Origin: Caldisericia bacterium
GTDB taxonomy: Bacteria > Caldisericota > Caldisericia > JAAYUI01
Assembly (NCBI GenBank): GCA_017999835.1
Contig: JAGNLA010000009.1
Location: 6,646-70,645 of the forward strand
Direction: 5' to 3'
Length of the DNA stretch: 64,000 bases
Below the pieces are notes generated by a model. That model was not told where the DNA came from. It did not search any database and was given only the letters and a program-made list of their open reading frames with translations. Shown here piece after piece: positions 46,933 to 56,008 of this stretch. The translations under genes were made by a program, and so were the position numbers. Position 1 is the first letter of the stretch; every line of letters begins with the position of its first letter.

Positions 46933-47868
46933 ATGGCAGTAAACCTCAAAGGAAAATCGCTGATCTCAATCCACGATCTGACACCAGAAGAAGTGGATCA
47001 GATCTTTGACGTTGCCAGAACTCTCAAGCTTGAGAGGCTCATGGGCAAGTATGTCAACCCGATCCTTGCAGGCAAGTCATTTGCAATGATCTTCGAAAAG
47101 CCATCCACACGCACAAGACTGAGCTTCGACATTGCGATGCACGAACTCGGTGGAAACCCGATCTACCTGTCGTCAAACGACATGCAGCTCTCAAGGGGCG
47201 AGTCCATCGCCGACACGGCCAGGGTTCTCTCACGTTTTGTCCACGGCATCCAGGCCAGGGTTTTTGAACACCAGAAACTCGTCGACCTTGCAAAGTACGG
47301 CTCTGTCCCAGTAATCAACGGTCTCTCTGACCGCGAACATCCATGCCAGGTTCTTGCAGACCTGTTCACCATCTCCGAAAAATTCGGCATGGTTTCAGGC
47401 CTCAAGATGGTCTACATGGGCGACGGTTCAAACAACATGGCTCACTCACTCATGCACGGTTGTGCTAAAGTCGGCATGGATCTTACAGTCTGCGCACCGT
47501 CCGACTTCCTCCCAGACCCAGAGGTCATGAAGGAAGCTCAGGAAGACGCAGAAAAATCCGGCTCCGAGATCACAGTCTCCCATGATCCAAAGACAGCCGT
47601 TGTCGATGCAGACGTCATCTACACCGACGTTTGGGCATCCATGGGTCAGGAAACCGAGCACAAGGCAAGAGTCCAGAAGATGATGCCATTCCAGGTAAAC
47701 AAGGAATTGATGAACCTTTGTGAAGGCGCAATCTTCCTGCACTGCCTGCCGGCACACCGTGGCGAAGAAGTCACAGACGACGTCGTAGACGCAAAGTATT
47801 CAGTGGTCTTCGACGAAGCCGAAAACAGACTCCACGTTCAGAAGGCAATCCTTGCCCTGTTGATGTAA
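46933..47868 (+). CDS. argF: ornithine carbamoyltransferase
   Basis: 311 residues. Transfers carbamoyl from carbamoyl phosphate to ornithine, giving citrulline (arginine synthesis, or the reverse in the arginine deiminase pathway). The carbamoyl-phosphate loop is STRTR at 58-62, the ornithine type FEKPSTRTR, followed by DMQLSRGES, DREHPCQ (134-140 region) and the OTC signature HCLPAHRGEE from residue 270. HCLPA rather than an aspartate-specific loop separates it from aspartate carbamoyltransferase. AAAGGAGA precedes the ATG and an intrinsic terminator follows. No other arginine gene is in the window. Confidence 0.9.
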   Translation: MAVNLKGKSLISIHDLTPEEVDQIFDVARTLKLERLMGKYVNPILAGKSFAMIFEKPSTRTRLSFDIAMHELGGNPIYLSSNDMQLSRGESIADTARVLSRFVHGIQARVFEHQKLVDLAKYGSVPVINGLSDREHPCQVLADLFTISEKFGMVSGLKMVYMGDGSNNMAHSLMHGCAKVGMDLTVCAPSDFLPDPEVMKEAQEDAEKSGSEITVSHDPKTAVVDADVIYTDVWASMGQETEHKARVQKMMPFQVNKELMNLCEGAIFLHCLPAHRGEEVTDDVVDAKYSVVFDEAENRLHVQKAILALLM

Positions 47869-47884
47869 ATCAATAAACCAATCA

Positions 47885-47918
47885 AAAAAAGGCTGGCAAA
47901 AAATTGCCAGCCTTTTTT
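47885..47918 (+). terminator. intrinsic terminator after argF
   Basis: Stem AAAAAAGGCTGGCAA / TTGCCAGCCTTTTTT with a four-base loop, 17 bases after the argF stop. Closes the rplU operon. Confidence 0.9.
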
Positions 47919-47962
47919 ATTTACGGCTTTCAATGAAAACTGAAAATGATATCATATTGTTC

Positions 47963-48304
47963 ATGCACGAACTTCCAGTCTCACAAGAGATTTTAAAAGT
48001 GTTGCAGGACGAGGCAAAAAAAAGAAACGCCAGAGTCAAGGGTGTAAAACTTCGAATTGGCAGGCTCTCGGGCAATGAACCGAACTCTATTGCATTCTTC
48101 CTCGAGGTGCTGACAAAAGGCACCGACATGGAAGGATTGAAGGTTGAGTCGGAGGTTATCGACCCGGTACTCCTTTGCAACGCCTGCAAAAAGGAATTCA
48201 CAGTCGAAGATATAATCTTTATCTGCCCACACTGCGGCAGTGTAGATTGCAAAATGCTTTCTGGTGGTGACCTGGAAATTGTCACAATCAGCCTGGAGGA
48301 TTAA
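47963..48304 (+). CDS. hypA: hydrogenase nickel-incorporation metallochaperone HypA
   Basis: 113 residues from the ATG at 47963, chosen because HypA proteins begin Met-His-Glu (His2 is a nickel ligand); the open frame starts 30 bases earlier without a better ribosome site. The zinc site is Cys72/Cys75 (CNAC) and Cys88/Cys91 (CPHC). HypA delivers nickel with HypB to [NiFe]-hydrogenase or, in some species, urease. One base separates it from hypB. Confidence 0.9.
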   Translation: MHELPVSQEILKVLQDEAKKRNARVKGVKLRIGRLSGNEPNSIAFFLEVLTKGTDMEGLKVESEVIDPVLLCNACKKEFTVEDIIFICPHCGSVDCKMLSGGDLEIVTISLED

Positions 48305-48305
48305 A

Positions 48306-48971
48306 ATGGATATTGACATCAACAAGAAAGTTGATTATGCACACGAAGAAATTGCTGACAGAATAAGAGAAAAACTCAAAACAAACAAAGTGTTGGCGCT
48401 CAACATCATCAGCTCGCCTGGTTCAGGCAAAACTTCTCTTTTGGAGCGAACCCTGGCAAGATTCCGTGAAGAATTCAACATCACTGTCATCGAAGGCGAT
48501 CCAGAGACCAACCGCGACGCCCTCAGGCTCGAAAAGCTCCGCGTGCCTGTATACCTTATCAACACTGCTGGCACCGGTGCTTCCTGCCATCTCTCGCCTG
48601 ACCAGGTTGAAGAGGCAGTAGACAAACTTTCTCAAGACAATTCAGACATCATTTTCATTGAAAACGTAGGCAACCTAGTCTGCCCAGCAGCATACGACCT
48701 TGGCGAGTTTGCAAAAATCCTGCTCTTTTCAGTGCCAGAAGGCTCAGATAAACCGGCAAAATACACCCTTGCCTTCCGCAACGCAGACATTGTACTGATA
48801 AACAAAACCGACCTGCTCCCATACTGCGATTTCGACATGGCGGCATTCAAGAAAGACGCTCTGATGGTTAATCCTAAACTCCAGTTTTTTGAAATCTCCA
48901 TTAAAACCGGCGATGGCCTGCACGAGTGGTTCGAGTGGATAGAGGAACAGGTGCAAGTGACAAAGAAGTAA
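48306..48971 (+). CDS. hypB: hydrogenase nickel-incorporation GTPase HypB
   Basis: 221 residues from the ATG at 48306 behind GGAGG. SIMIBI-class GTPase with Walker A SPGSGKT (37-43), the EGDPETNRDA switch region, the metal-site Cys-His pair in TGASCHLSPD, and NKTD for guanine. It lacks the N-terminal His-rich nickel store and the CxxCGC motif of enterobacterial HypB. No hydrogenase structural genes or other hyp genes are in the window, so the client enzyme is elsewhere. Followed by a bidirectional terminator. Confidence 0.93.
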   Translation: MDIDINKKVDYAHEEIADRIREKLKTNKVLALNIISSPGSGKTSLLERTLARFREEFNITVIEGDPETNRDALRLEKLRVPVYLINTAGTGASCHLSPDQVEEAVDKLSQDNSDIIFIENVGNLVCPAAYDLGEFAKILLFSVPEGSDKPAKYTLAFRNADIVLINKTDLLPYCDFDMAAFKKDALMVNPKLQFFEISIKTGDGLHEWFEWIEEQVQVTKK

Positions 48972-48981
48972 TTGATCACAA

Positions 48982-49019
48982 AATAAAAAAGACCTTCTAT
49001 AAAGAAGGTCTTTTTTATT
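48982..49019. terminator. bidirectional intrinsic terminator
   Basis: A 17-bp stem (AATAAAAAAGACCTTCT with AGAAGGTCTTTTTTATT) around a four-base loop, between convergent hypB and hutU. Confidence 0.9.
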
Positions 49020-49030
49020 GGTTTATTTAC

Positions 49031-50731
49031 TCAAACTCCCCACATCGGAATTTTCACGTTCTTTTCCTTTGCAACTTTTATTGCTTCGTCGTAACCTGCG
49101 TCAACATGACGGATTACGCCCATGCCAGGGTCACCGGTTAAAACTCTGTTGAGGCGGGTTGCTGCCTCAGGCGTGCCATCGGCAACCGTAACCTGACCAC
49201 AATGAATTGAATAACCTATGCCAACGCCGCCGCCGCCATGAACTGAAACCCAGGAAGCGCCACAGGATGTGGCAAGCAAGGCATTGAGGATTGGCCAGTC
49301 TGCCACGGCATCGGAACCGTCTTTCATTGATTCAGTCTCGCGATTTGGCGAGGCAACCGAACCACAGTCGAGATGGTCACGACCAAAAACTATTGGAGCA
49401 GAAATCTTCTTTGACGCCACAAGCTCGTTTACTGCCACTCCAAAACGGTTTCTGTCACCATAACCAAGCCAGCAGATGCGAGCAGGCAAGCCTGGAATAT
49501 TTGCAAAATTCAGTTTTTCGCGAGCCATTTTTATCCATCTGGCAAGCGACTTGTCCTGCGGGAACATCTCAAGAACCAACTCGTCAGTCCTGTAGATGTC
49601 CTCAGGGTCGCCAGAGAGGGCTGCCCATCTGAACGGCCCTTTGCCCTCGCAAAACAGAGGACGGATGTAGGCTGGGACAAAACCTGGGAATGAGAATGCT
49701 TGTTTGTGATCCATGCCATTTTTGACAGCTTGCTGGCGGATGTTGTTGCCATAGTCAAAGGTTATTGAACCTTTTGCTTGCAAATCAAGCATTGCCTGGA
49801 CATGAACCTGGACGGTCCTATAAGATTCTTCAAGGTATTTTTTGGAGTCTCTGCCACGAAGTTCGAGTGCTTCCCTGTAGCTCATGCCGTTTGGCACATA
49901 ACCACCCAGCATGTCATGAGATGAGGTTTGGTCGGTAAGAGCGTCAGAGATGAAATTGTGAGCCACAAAATACGGCAGCGCATCAGCGCAGTTAGCCACC
50001 AAACCAATCGAAACAGCTTCACCTTTTTCCTTGGCTGCAAGCGCCATTTTCATGGCTTCGTCAATTGAGCTGGTTTTTTTGTCCAGATAACCTTCAGCAA
50101 TACGCTGGTCAATCATTTCTTCGTCGATGTCGACTATGAGGCACACACCTTCGTTCATCGTTACTGCCAGGGGCTGAGCTCCGCCCATCTGTCCGCAGCC
50201 ACCGGTGACAACTATCCTGTTTTTGAGGGTTCCACCAAAATGTTTGTTGGCGCACTCGGCAAAGGTGTTGTAGGTTCCCTGCAATATTCCTTGAGTACCG
50301 ATATAAATCCATGATCCGGCTGTCATCTGGCCGTACATCATCAAGCCTTTTTTCTCCAGGTCGTCAAAGTATTCTTTTGTACTCCAAAATGGGACAATCA
50401 TCGAGTTAGCAATAAGGACTCTCGGCGCATCAGCATGGGTCTTGAATGTTCCTACCGGTTTCCCACTTTGAATAAGAAGTGTTTCGTCATTTTCGAGATT
50501 TGTCAAAGATTTTACGATCGCATCGTAAGCCAGCCAGCCACGGGCTGCCCTGCCGGTACCACCATAAACAATCAGTTCTTCCCATTTGCGGGTTTGTTCG
50601 AGATTGTTTTGAAGCATTCTAAGCGCTGCTTCCTGTATCCAGCCTTTGCACGTTAGCTTTGTTCCTCTGATTGCCTTTATTGGGGTCTTTGGTGCGTCTT
50701 TAGCGTAGGAAATGTTGTAGTTTTCTTTCAT
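49031..50731 (-). CDS. hutU: urocanate hydratase
   Basis: 566 residues, close to the usual 550-560. Second step of histidine degradation, water addition to urocanate with tightly bound NAD+. Conserved parts: [26 protein letters not shown], the NAD-binding [14 protein letters not shown], the catalytic-Cys region [17 protein letters not shown] and the ending [15 protein letters not shown]. The ATG at 50731 lies four bases behind the VWA/FHA gene; a longer frame to 50767 overlaps that gene. No hutH, hutI or hutG is next to it; it is the last gene of an unrelated-looking operon. Confidence 0.95.
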   Translation of the reverse strand: MKENYNISYAKDAPKTPIKAIRGTKLTCKGWIQEAALRMLQNNLEQTRKWEELIVYGGTGRAARGWLAYDAIVKSLTNLENDETLLIQSGKPVGTFKTHADAPRVLIANSMIVPFWSTKEYFDDLEKKGLMMYGQMTAGSWIYIGTQGILQGTYNTFAECANKHFGGTLKNRIVVTGGCGQMGGAQPLAVTMNEGVCLIVDIDEEMIDQRIAEGYLDKKTSSIDEAMKMALAAKEKGEAVSIGLVANCADALPYFVAHNFISDALTDQTSSHDMLGGYVPNGMSYREALELRGRDSKKYLEESYRTVQVHVQAMLDLQAKGSITFDYGNNIRQQAVKNGMDHKQAFSFPGFVPAYIRPLFCEGKGPFRWAALSGDPEDIYRTDELVLEMFPQDKSLARWIKMAREKLNFANIPGLPARICWLGYGDRNRFGVAVNELVASKKISAPIVFGRDHLDCGSVASPNRETESMKDGSDAVADWPILNALLATSCGASWVSVHGGGGVGIGYSIHCGQVTVADGTPEAATRLNRVLTGDPGMGVIRHVDAGYDEAIKVAKEKNVKIPMWGV

Positions 50732-50735
50732 TTCT

Positions 50736-52034
50736 TTAAATGACCTTCTTTTTTGATGTGTATGCAAAATCGCTCTGGGTGAACTTCAAGTCTGTATCGC
50801 CAACGCGAATGATGTCGCCATCATTGAGTTTCTGCGGTTCTAAAACTCTTTTTTTATTGAGAAAGGTTCCCATGACTGATTCAGCATCCGAAACATAGAA
50901 ACCATCTGCTTTTTCAAAGATTATTGCGTGCTTGACCGAAACAGTAGGGTCGTCGACAAAGAAATCTGCCCCGGGGTCTGTACCTATCAAGACCTTGTTT
51001 TTTCTTATCCTGAACTGGCTGTCATCGTCATCGGCAAGCGAAATCCAGGCAAGGTAGTGCAAGTCTGCATCGACTTGTTTTTCTACCACTTTCTTGCCTT
51101 TAGGTACATGAGTTTTTTTAATCGAGATTACCCAAAATACAAGCGCGACAAGCAAAAGTCCAGCAATAACAAACCACACCCAGACAAATGACGTTTTACC
51201 TTCAATAGAAAACTTTACTGGCACTTTTTCAGATGTGTTGCCATTGTCTGCGATCAACACAATTTCATAGCTACCGGAACTTAAATTCGGCAGGTTCGAA
51301 AAATCTATTGAATAGAGCGATTCATTCCATTGTTTTAGCTTATTGATATAAGTCTTGAGCTCGTTGTGGTTGAAGCTGCCAGAAGGATAATAGAGGCCAT
51401 TGGTTTGCTTGGCAATGCTCGTAAGGACATGCACTTTGACGTTTGCAGGTGGAGCAAGGATAATGATTGGGTACTTGTCAGAGATCATATCTTTGTTTTT
51501 GCTGCCAGTATCATCTCCATCAGAAAACAAGAAAATAACGCCTTTTCTGTCAGGTTGGCTGTCAAGCAGCTCTCGAGCCTGATCGAGTGCTTCAAAAACA
51601 TAAGTATCGGTTTCCTTGGCCGCAAGCTCACCCATGAGTACCGCGGCTTCGGATGGATTTGTTGAGAACTTGATCGGGATTTCAACCGTTCCTGAGAACA
51701 CCATCATTGAAAAGGTGTCATTGTTTGCAAACAGACTTGTGATATCGGCCATTATTGGTTTTAGTGATTTGAGGTTGTAGCCTACTGATTGCGAGATGTC
51801 CACGCAGAAAACAACATTGATCGGGTCGCCCTGATCCTCAATCTTTGAGGTCTTGCCCTCAAACTGTTCGCCATAGACATCCAACAAGAATTTTGGGTTG
51901 GATATGTCTTTGCTCAAACTGACGGTTGCTCTTGCATTAGGCCAGGTTTTGGATTCAAATGACTTCAGCTCTAAACCGATAACCATCGTTGGTACAAGAC
52001 AAACGACAGCTATCAGTAAAGCAATTTTTTTCAT
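50736..52034 (-). CDS. VWA-TM-FHA membrane protein
   Basis: 432 residues. Signal peptide 1-20, von Willebrand A domain about 70-245 with the metal-site motif DISQS (Asp79, Ser81, Ser83) and FLFSDGDD, then an Ig-like stretch, one membrane segment near 285-305 and a C-terminal FHA domain (about 345-420) with [14 protein letters not shown] and GTFLNKKRV. The FHA domain, which binds phosphothreonine, would be cytoplasmic and the VWA domain outside, so the protein may carry a contact signal across the membrane. The partner kinase is not visible. The start overlaps the tyrS stop (ATGA). Confidence 0.85.
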   Translation of the reverse strand: MKKIALLIAVVCLVPTMVIGLELKSFESKTWPNARATVSLSKDISNPKFLLDVYGEQFEGKTSKIEDQGDPINVVFCVDISQSVGYNLKSLKPIMADITSLFANNDTFSMMVFSGTVEIPIKFSTNPSEAAVLMGELAAKETDTYVFEALDQARELLDSQPDRKGVIFLFSDGDDTGSKNKDMISDKYPIIILAPPANVKVHVLTSIAKQTNGLYYPSGSFNHNELKTYINKLKQWNESLYSIDFSNLPNLSSGSYEIVLIADNGNTSEKVPVKFSIEGKTSFVWVWFVIAGLLLVALVFWVISIKKTHVPKGKKVVEKQVDADLHYLAWISLADDDDSQFRIRKNKVLIGTDPGADFFVDDPTVSVKHAIIFEKADGFYVSDAESVMGTFLNKKRVLEPQKLNDGDIIRVGDTDLKFTQSDFAYTSKKKVI

Positions 52035-53230
52035 TTTGTCAATTTCACCAGTTTCACGTATCTTCTCTTGCCAACCTTAACGATCACAGGATCGCTTGGT
52101 TCATCGATGTTTGCCAGCGGATCTGTCACAATAAGTTCATTAATCGATACTGCGTTTGATTGGATAAGTCTTCTTGCCTCTGATCCCGAAGGCGCCATGC
52201 CAAGTTTCTGGAGAAGTTTTGCAAGCTGAATAGGGTACTCCTCATGCTTTAGCGAGACTTCATTGATATCCGTAGGGATAGCATGTTTTGAAAAAACTGA
52301 GATGAACTCTTCCTTAGCCTTCTCGCCTTCCCCGTCTCCATGCCAGATATCAATGACCTTGACAGCCATGTCCATCTTGAAGTCTCTCGGGTTTGCGCCA
52401 TTTTCCATGTCGGCTTTTGCCTTCTTGCAAACATCCATCGACGCATGTGCGGCATACTGGAGATAAGTAAGGATGAGATGGTCTGGAATGCTCATGAGTT
52501 TTCCAAACATCTGGTTCGGTTCGTCGAGGAGGTCAACGGTGTTGCCGATTGACTTGCTCATCTTGATAACACCGTCTGTACCCGGGAGAATTGGCATGGT
52601 GATTATTGTTTGAGGTTCCATGCCCATTTCCTTCTGGAGTTCACGCGCTGCCAGGAAATTGAACTTTTGGTCGGTTCCACCAATCTCGATGTCAGCCTTG
52701 ATTGCGACTGAATCGAATGCCTGGCAAACAACGTAGAGCAACTCGTGCAGGTATATTGGCACCTCTGCCCTCATCCTGTTTGTGAAATCATCGCGTTCCA
52801 GGATTCTTGCAACGGTGAACTTTGCCATGAGCTTTATGATGTCGCTTGCGTCGAGTTTTCCGAGCCATTCAGAGTTGAACCTGAGCATGCCTTCGGTTGG
52901 ATTGAGGACTCTTGCCACCTGATCGATATAGGTTCTGGCGTTTTCCTTAATCGCTTCCTCAGACAGGGGTTTTCTTGTCTCTTTCCTGCCAGAAGGATCA
53001 CCGATCATTGCCGTATAATCGCCAATGACAAAAATGACCTTGTGGCCCATGTCCTGAAACTGCTTGAGTTTCTTAAGAACAACCGCATGACCGAGGTGCA
53101 AATGAGGAGCGGTTGGGTCGGCTCCAAGCTTGATAACCAAAGGTTTGCTTGACTTAAGCTTCTGCTCTATTCCATCTTCCGGAATAATTTCAGCGCAACC
53201 GTATTTCAATTCTTCAACTGTTTTGTCCAT
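52031..53230 (-). CDS. tyrS: tyrosyl-tRNA synthetase
   Basis: 399 residues, the TyrRS type with the HIGH motif as HLGH (45-48) and KMSKS in GVIKMSKSIGN (near 229), and a C-terminal S4 domain (PSGSEARRLIQSNAVSIN). Short N-terminal extension MDKTVEELKYGCAEIIPED is typical of the long subgroup found in many non-proteobacteria. It overlaps the membrane-protein gene by 17 bases. No T-box leader is seen, as expected for an internal operon gene. Confidence 0.96.
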   Translation of the reverse strand: MDKTVEELKYGCAEIIPEDGIEQKLKSSKPLVIKLGADPTAPHLHLGHAVVLKKLKQFQDMGHKVIFVIGDYTAMIGDPSGRKETRKPLSEEAIKENARTYIDQVARVLNPTEGMLRFNSEWLGKLDASDIIKLMAKFTVARILERDDFTNRMRAEVPIYLHELLYVVCQAFDSVAIKADIEIGGTDQKFNFLAARELQKEMGMEPQTIITMPILPGTDGVIKMSKSIGNTVDLLDEPNQMFGKLMSIPDHLILTYLQYAAHASMDVCKKAKADMENGANPRDFKMDMAVKVIDIWHGDGEGEKAKEEFISVFSKHAIPTDINEVSLKHEEYPIQLAKLLQKLGMAPSGSEARRLIQSNAVSINELIVTDPLANIDEPSDPVIVKVGKRRYVKLVKLTK

Positions 53231-53849
53231 GATTCACCCACATGTATAAGTATGACAGAGTTCCTGATAAGTACAGGATTGACGATGCCAGTATCCAGAT
53301 TTCGGAAAACTGCAGTCTTGCTGCAAACGCAGCCATTGCATAGAAGAAAAATGTGACCGTCCAGAACATGTAAGACGACCTCAGCCTTGAGGCAAAAAAT
53401 GAAGCAAGCCAGATGCAAAAAACGCCGGCCGTTGCTATCATATTCAGCCATATAAGCTGTGTATTGAAATTGATGTTAAGTGGTGCCGTAAATGACCACC
53501 GCACAAGAAACACCAGAAATGGTGAAAGCGGAACAAAGGTGATCAGGTAAAGGATAATCTTGTCGGCAAGCCCAGGCACGGAGACATCGGAAAACTGAAT
53601 CCAGATGTTACCGATTGCCCAAAATGTGGCCATGAAGAAAGCCGTTGAAACCACATAGCCAAGAGAACACAGGTAACCAACTGAAAAAACAATCATGGCA
53701 GCGGTGAGCAAACAGCTCATCAGAAGATACGAATACATCCTGAAAGAGTAACGTTTTTTGAAATCCCTTGCCACAACGACAACTTTTACCAACCCAGCGA
53801 GTGCGGCCAATATAAAAAACAGACCAGTCAGAAATCTAGTCCAAATCAC
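53214..53849 (-). CDS. small multi-pass membrane protein, unknown
   Basis: 211 residues with about six or seven hydrophobic segments, starting MIWTRFLTGLFFILAALAG and ending with a Tyr- and Trp-rich helix. No charged motif or known domain is recognisable. It overlaps both neighbours (the DUF4388 gene by four bases, tyrS by 17), so it belongs to the operon. Topology resembles seven-helix sensor membrane parts, but this is only a size argument. Confidence 0.7.
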   Translation of the reverse strand: MIWTRFLTGLFFILAALAGLVKVVVVARDFKKRYSFRMYSYLLMSCLLTAAMIVFSVGYLCSLGYVVSTAFFMATFWAIGNIWIQFSDVSVPGLADKIILYLITFVPLSPFLVFLVRWSFTAPLNINFNTQLIWLNMIATAGVFCIWLASFFASRLRSSYMFWTVTFFFYAMAAFAARLQFSEIWILASSILYLSGTLSYLYMWVNHGQNS

Positions 53850-54679
53850 AACTTTTCTCCGATTGCCGCCTTGTCAATGGTCAATTCCTTGCCATGGATG
53901 TCTACCAGGCCGATTAAACCTTGTCTGTGGAGTCTCGTGATTGCCTGAGAGATATTCTTTTGATCAAGGTGCAACTTTTTCATTATTCGGTCAAGGTTTG
54001 TCCTGCCATCGACCTGCTGGTATATCATGTCCTGGAGTGCAGTCTCAACACCAATCCTTGCCCCTTCGATGGTTTCTTTTGGAACAAACAGCGATTTGCC
54101 TCTTGCAGGCATAGGTATCACCTGGAGGTTGAGCATTCTGAACTGAAGTGATCTGATGATGTTGGCTGACTGGAGATCGAAGAGGATTTTGTAGACAGCA
54201 AGATAGCCAAGTCCAGATTTCTCGGCTACCTGTTTGGCTGAAAGTCTGCCATCGATGAGCCTGAGGATTTTCCAATCTTTTGGGGCCATGGCAAAATCGC
54301 ACACCGAATCGGGATCCTGCGAAGCAACTTCGAATACTTCATCAGACATGTTCCTTCCGGCTACTATCACATTCCATTCTTCCAGGAGTTTTGACCCCTC
54401 TATAAGAAGCGAGTCAAGCGGTTCATAGACCGTTCTAAGATCAATTTTACCTCTCTCGTCAAAAGTAAACTGACCTTCGTCCCAGATGAGCAACTCATAG
54501 AAAGCCTGGGCACCTGTGAGCTTGGCCAGAGAACAGTGATAGAGTTTACCATGATTGAAATAACACTTAGCCTGCCTGGTGCCGTCGTCAATTTTGAGGG
54601 CGCCAGATTTGCCTTCCATAGTTATAAGCTGAAGAAGTGAATGCAGCTTGAAACTTTTTATATCACCTACCAGAGCCAT
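53846..54679 (-). CDS. DUF4388 (PATAN-type) regulatory protein
   Basis: 277 residues from the ATG at 54679 behind GGAGG. Residues 1-90 are a DUF4388 domain: ALVGDIKSFKLHSLLQLI, GKSGALKIDDG, CYFNHGKLYHCSL, AFYELLIWDEGQFTF. The middle (about 120-190) looks like a winged helix with RLIDGRLSAKQVAEKSGLGYLAVYKILFDLQ, and the C-terminus resembles a second one (NLDRIMKKLHLDQKNISQAITRLHRQGLIGL). Such proteins are thought to link signalling to motility or polarity in several phyla, but the role here is unknown. First gene of the operon, behind a good promoter. Confidence 0.78.
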   Translation of the reverse strand: MALVGDIKSFKLHSLLQLITMEGKSGALKIDDGTRQAKCYFNHGKLYHCSLAKLTGAQAFYELLIWDEGQFTFDERGKIDLRTVYEPLDSLLIEGSKLLEEWNVIVAGRNMSDEVFEVASQDPDSVCDFAMAPKDWKILRLIDGRLSAKQVAEKSGLGYLAVYKILFDLQSANIIRSLQFRMLNLQVIPMPARGKSLFVPKETIEGARIGVETALQDMIYQQVDGRTNLDRIMKKLHLDQKNISQAITRLHRQGLIGLVDIHGKELTIDKAAIGEKL

Positions 54680-54709
54680 ACACCCTCCAATCAAGGTATT
54701 TTCAATACA

Positions 54710-54737
54710 ATTCTAGTTTGGGACTCGAGTTTGTCAA
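54710..54737 (-). promoter_or_regulatory. sigma-70-type promoter of the DUF4388-tyrS-hutU operon
   Basis: On the minus strand a perfect TTGACA (54737-54732), a 16-base spacer and TAGAAT (54715-54710), about 30 bases before the start codon. Confidence 0.75.
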
Positions 54738-54847
54738 CCTCACGCAGTCATTTTATTGGGATAGCTGTCATATATCCTATTTTACCATACAAACAAGACA
54801 AATAATACCAGCTTGAACCCACAAGATAAATGATGTAGATTTGTTCC

Positions 54848-56008
54848 ATGACATCTGGAAGAATAAAATTCAATCCTGTCTTAATTCTGCTCTACACCTT
54901 GTCTGGTGTCATCTGTGCGTTCGCTTTTCAAACATGTATCGCCCCTGTAATTGATCAGGTTGCGCAAACAAACAATTTATCATTTTTTCTACGAACAATC
55001 ATCATGTCAGCACCATCGCTGGGTTCTATGGCGTTTCTAATTCCAAGTGGAAAAATGCTCGACAAGGGCAATCCGGTAAGGTTATCCCTGCCATTCTTGT
55101 CGGCGGCGCTGATTCTCTCAATTTTGAGCATATTCACGACCAACACTGTTTGGATGCTCGTGCTGAGACTTTGCGCTGGCCTGGCGTTTGCTCCATTATA
55201 CATTTACGGTATTCAAATAATCTCGCTTGTTGCCCCTCCCCAATCAAAAAACACTCTTTCAACCATCCAGACGCTTGGCGCACCAATGGCTTATCTGCTA
55301 ACGTCACTGTTATCTTCGGTAATTACAATAAACCTTGGTTTCAATTTTACGTATTTAATACCGATACCATTTGCAATAATTGGCATTGTTGGCTCAGTTT
55401 ATTACTGGAATCTTGAACTCCCGGAAAGGAAAACTCAAACGCAAACAAGAGGCTGGCTTTCGAAAGAGTCGCTTGTTCTGGCTGCTTGCTGGTTTTTGTT
55501 CTCAATGTGCACCAGCGTGTTCATTTTCCTGGGACCGAACATGGCCAGGACGCTCTACAATTTTTCACCGATTGCCGCCGGTTTTACTAACCTGACTTTT
55601 GCAATCCCAGCCATGATTGTTGGGTTTATCATTGGTTCATTTGTCGACAAAAAAGTAAAACGTTTCACTCTCATATCCTATCCTTCATTAATTCTTGGAA
55701 TTTTGATTTTTTCAACATCCCTGGGGCGAATTCCCTTTATTGTGTCCATTTTTATAATGGGTTTTGCCGCATCGCTAATTCCTCCAATGATTTTCACCAC
55801 ACCCCCAAGAATTGAGCCTCCATCAAAAATTGCTCAATCCATCAGCTTTATAAACATGGCCGGCACCTTTGCCATGCTCATCTCGTCACCAATTGCCGGT
55901 CTGCTTAAAGACACTCTCCAGTCCTGGGTGGCTCCGTTTGCCTACGCTGGACTGATGGGTATCTCGATATTCTTTGTGGCATTGACTATAAAAAGGAGTC
56001 TTTCATGA
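54848..56008 (+). CDS. MFS transporter
   Basis: 386 residues with about twelve hydrophobic segments in two halves of six, typical of the major facilitator superfamily. The loop between helices 2 and 3 reads GKMLDKGNPVRLS (a G-x3-D-x2-G/K type A motif) and is echoed after helix 8 as GSFVDKKVKRFT. Substrate unknown; overall shape is closest to the drug or sugar exporter types. The ATG is not preceded by a strong ribosome site. Stop overlaps the start of the large secreted protein gene (ATGA), so the two are probably expressed together. Confidence 0.85.
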   Translation: MTSGRIKFNPVLILLYTLSGVICAFAFQTCIAPVIDQVAQTNNLSFFLRTIIMSAPSLGSMAFLIPSGKMLDKGNPVRLSLPFLSAALILSILSIFTTNTVWMLVLRLCAGLAFAPLYIYGIQIISLVAPPQSKNTLSTIQTLGAPMAYLLTSLLSSVITINLGFNFTYLIPIPFAIIGIVGSVYYWNLELPERKTQTQTRGWLSKESLVLAACWFLFSMCTSVFIFLGPNMARTLYNFSPIAAGFTNLTFAIPAMIVGFIIGSFVDKKVKRFTLISYPSLILGILIFSTSLGRIPFIVSIFIMGFAASLIPPMIFTTPPRIEPPSKIAQSISFINMAGTFAMLISSPIAGLLKDTLQSWVAPFAYAGLMGISIFFVALTIKRSLS

